Below are positions 63,801-64,000 of a stretch of 64,000 nucleotides of DNA, one piece after another. Both the position numbers and the translations under genes were made by a program. How positions within the stretch are numbered: position 1 is the stretch's first letter; every line of letters begins with the position of its first letter. Under the pieces are notes generated by a model. It saw nothing but the letters and a program-made list of their open reading frames with translations, was not told the origin of the DNA and made no database searches. Where the stretch lies: the NCBI GenBank assembly GCA_027943245.1, contig JANDJZ010000092.1, forward strand, positions 62,001 through 126,000, in the 5' to 3' direction. This DNA is from Acanthamoeba sp. SK_2022b. Taxonomy: Eukaryota > Discosea > Longamoebia > Acanthamoebidae.

Positions 63801-64000
63801 TCTGAAAAAGAACGCGCAAACGAATGTGACCTTGGCTTTCCTTTGTCTCACTACTCCCCACGTCATTGGCCTCCAGATACTGCGCCTCTTTGACGAAGCC
63901 CACAGTGCCGAAAAGTTTGCCCACCTGCGCGGTCCGTGGGTGTGCACCGAGGTCAACCCCGGCGAGTATGTGCACGTCGTCGGCCGGGTACGGGTCTTGC
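60814..64000 (+). CDS. DNA2-like nuclease/helicase, N-terminal part (runs off the window)
   Basis: Exon 1 is 60814-60912, exon 2 is 60977-61040, exon 3 is 61102-63530, then 63664-63780 and 63878 onward. Phases match at all junctions checked. The first 850 residues or so are charged and Ser-rich, without globular domains but with helical patches (EDILEMLNDEEFKTLMQQAE; EAEFTAEMFDLAMQQVP). After AKKRKLYERFLVLEV comes a beta-rich stretch ending LRGPWVCTEVNPGEYVHVVG, which fits the N-terminal OB-fold of DNA2, the flap- and end-resection nuclease/helicase. The nuclease and helicase motifs would lie beyond the window, so the assignment rests on the OB-like segment. DNA2 N-terminal extensions in yeasts are also disordered, but this one is unusually long. 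Confidence 0.5.

Overview
The window is nuclear DNA of a gene-dense, intron-rich, GC-rich unicellular eukaryote. Most genes have many short introns with GT..AG borders, exons are rich in C/G at third positions, and intergenic gaps are often only 100-300 bases. The gene set (myotubularin, UBR-box E3 ligase, REV7/MAD2L2, mitotic B-type cyclin, LIM protein, SUEL-lectin rhamnosidases) fits a free-living amoeba such as Acanthamoeba or a close relative. This assignment is inference from style and content; no rRNA or organelle marker is present.

Layout. 1-568: 5' part of an ERI1-type DEDDh exonuclease (minus). 1648-4659: protein-kinase-like protein with an internal PHD finger (plus). 4660-5345: wreck of a polyketide/fatty-acid-synthase end (carrier protein plus thioesterase, minus), cut off by AT-rich island A (about 5350-12300). 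Island A holds decayed mobile DNA: a Copia integrase, a DUF7869-like transposase and a possible tyrosine recombinase. 12649-17025: large multi-pass membrane protein (plus). 17351-22638: secreted GH78 alpha-L-rhamnosidase with a C-terminal SUEL/rhamnose-binding lectin domain (minus), carrying two tRNA genes in its introns. 22861-23899: REV7/MAD2L2 (minus), head to head with a UBR-family N-recognin (24033-32887, plus). 33126-38456: one gene combining a fascin-like beta-trefoil region, a GRAM domain and an active-looking myotubularin phosphatase (minus), head to head with an alpha/beta hydrolase (38669-42107, plus). 42108-46255: AT-rich island B, sharing several repeats with island A and enclosing a small GC-rich two-exon gene. 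46256-51884: second GH78-SUEL gene (plus), an inverted paralogue of the first. 52001-52545: two-LIM protein (plus). 52827-54474: cyclin B with D-box and KEN box (minus). 55073-55577: tRNA-Ala, tRNA-Gly and an internally deleted tRNA-Lys. 55971-57671: two clearly related small proteins plus a possible third. 57734-60068: amino-acid transporter of the SLC38/AAAP type (minus). 60814-end: start of a DNA2-like nuclease/helicase with a very long acidic N-terminal region.

The most notable structure is the pair of about 5-kb inverted GH78-SUEL genes. Both keep a tRNA-Lys gene in the same intron, antisense to the host gene. The tRNA-Gly in a later intron is intact in copy 1 and decayed in copy 2. Copy 1 also has an intron that contains an inverted copy of its own upstream exon. 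Other genes worth following are the fascin-GRAM-myotubularin fusion, the kinase with an embedded PHD finger, and the unrecognised small-protein family. Exon borders marked approximate were read by eye from splice signals and reading-frame continuity.
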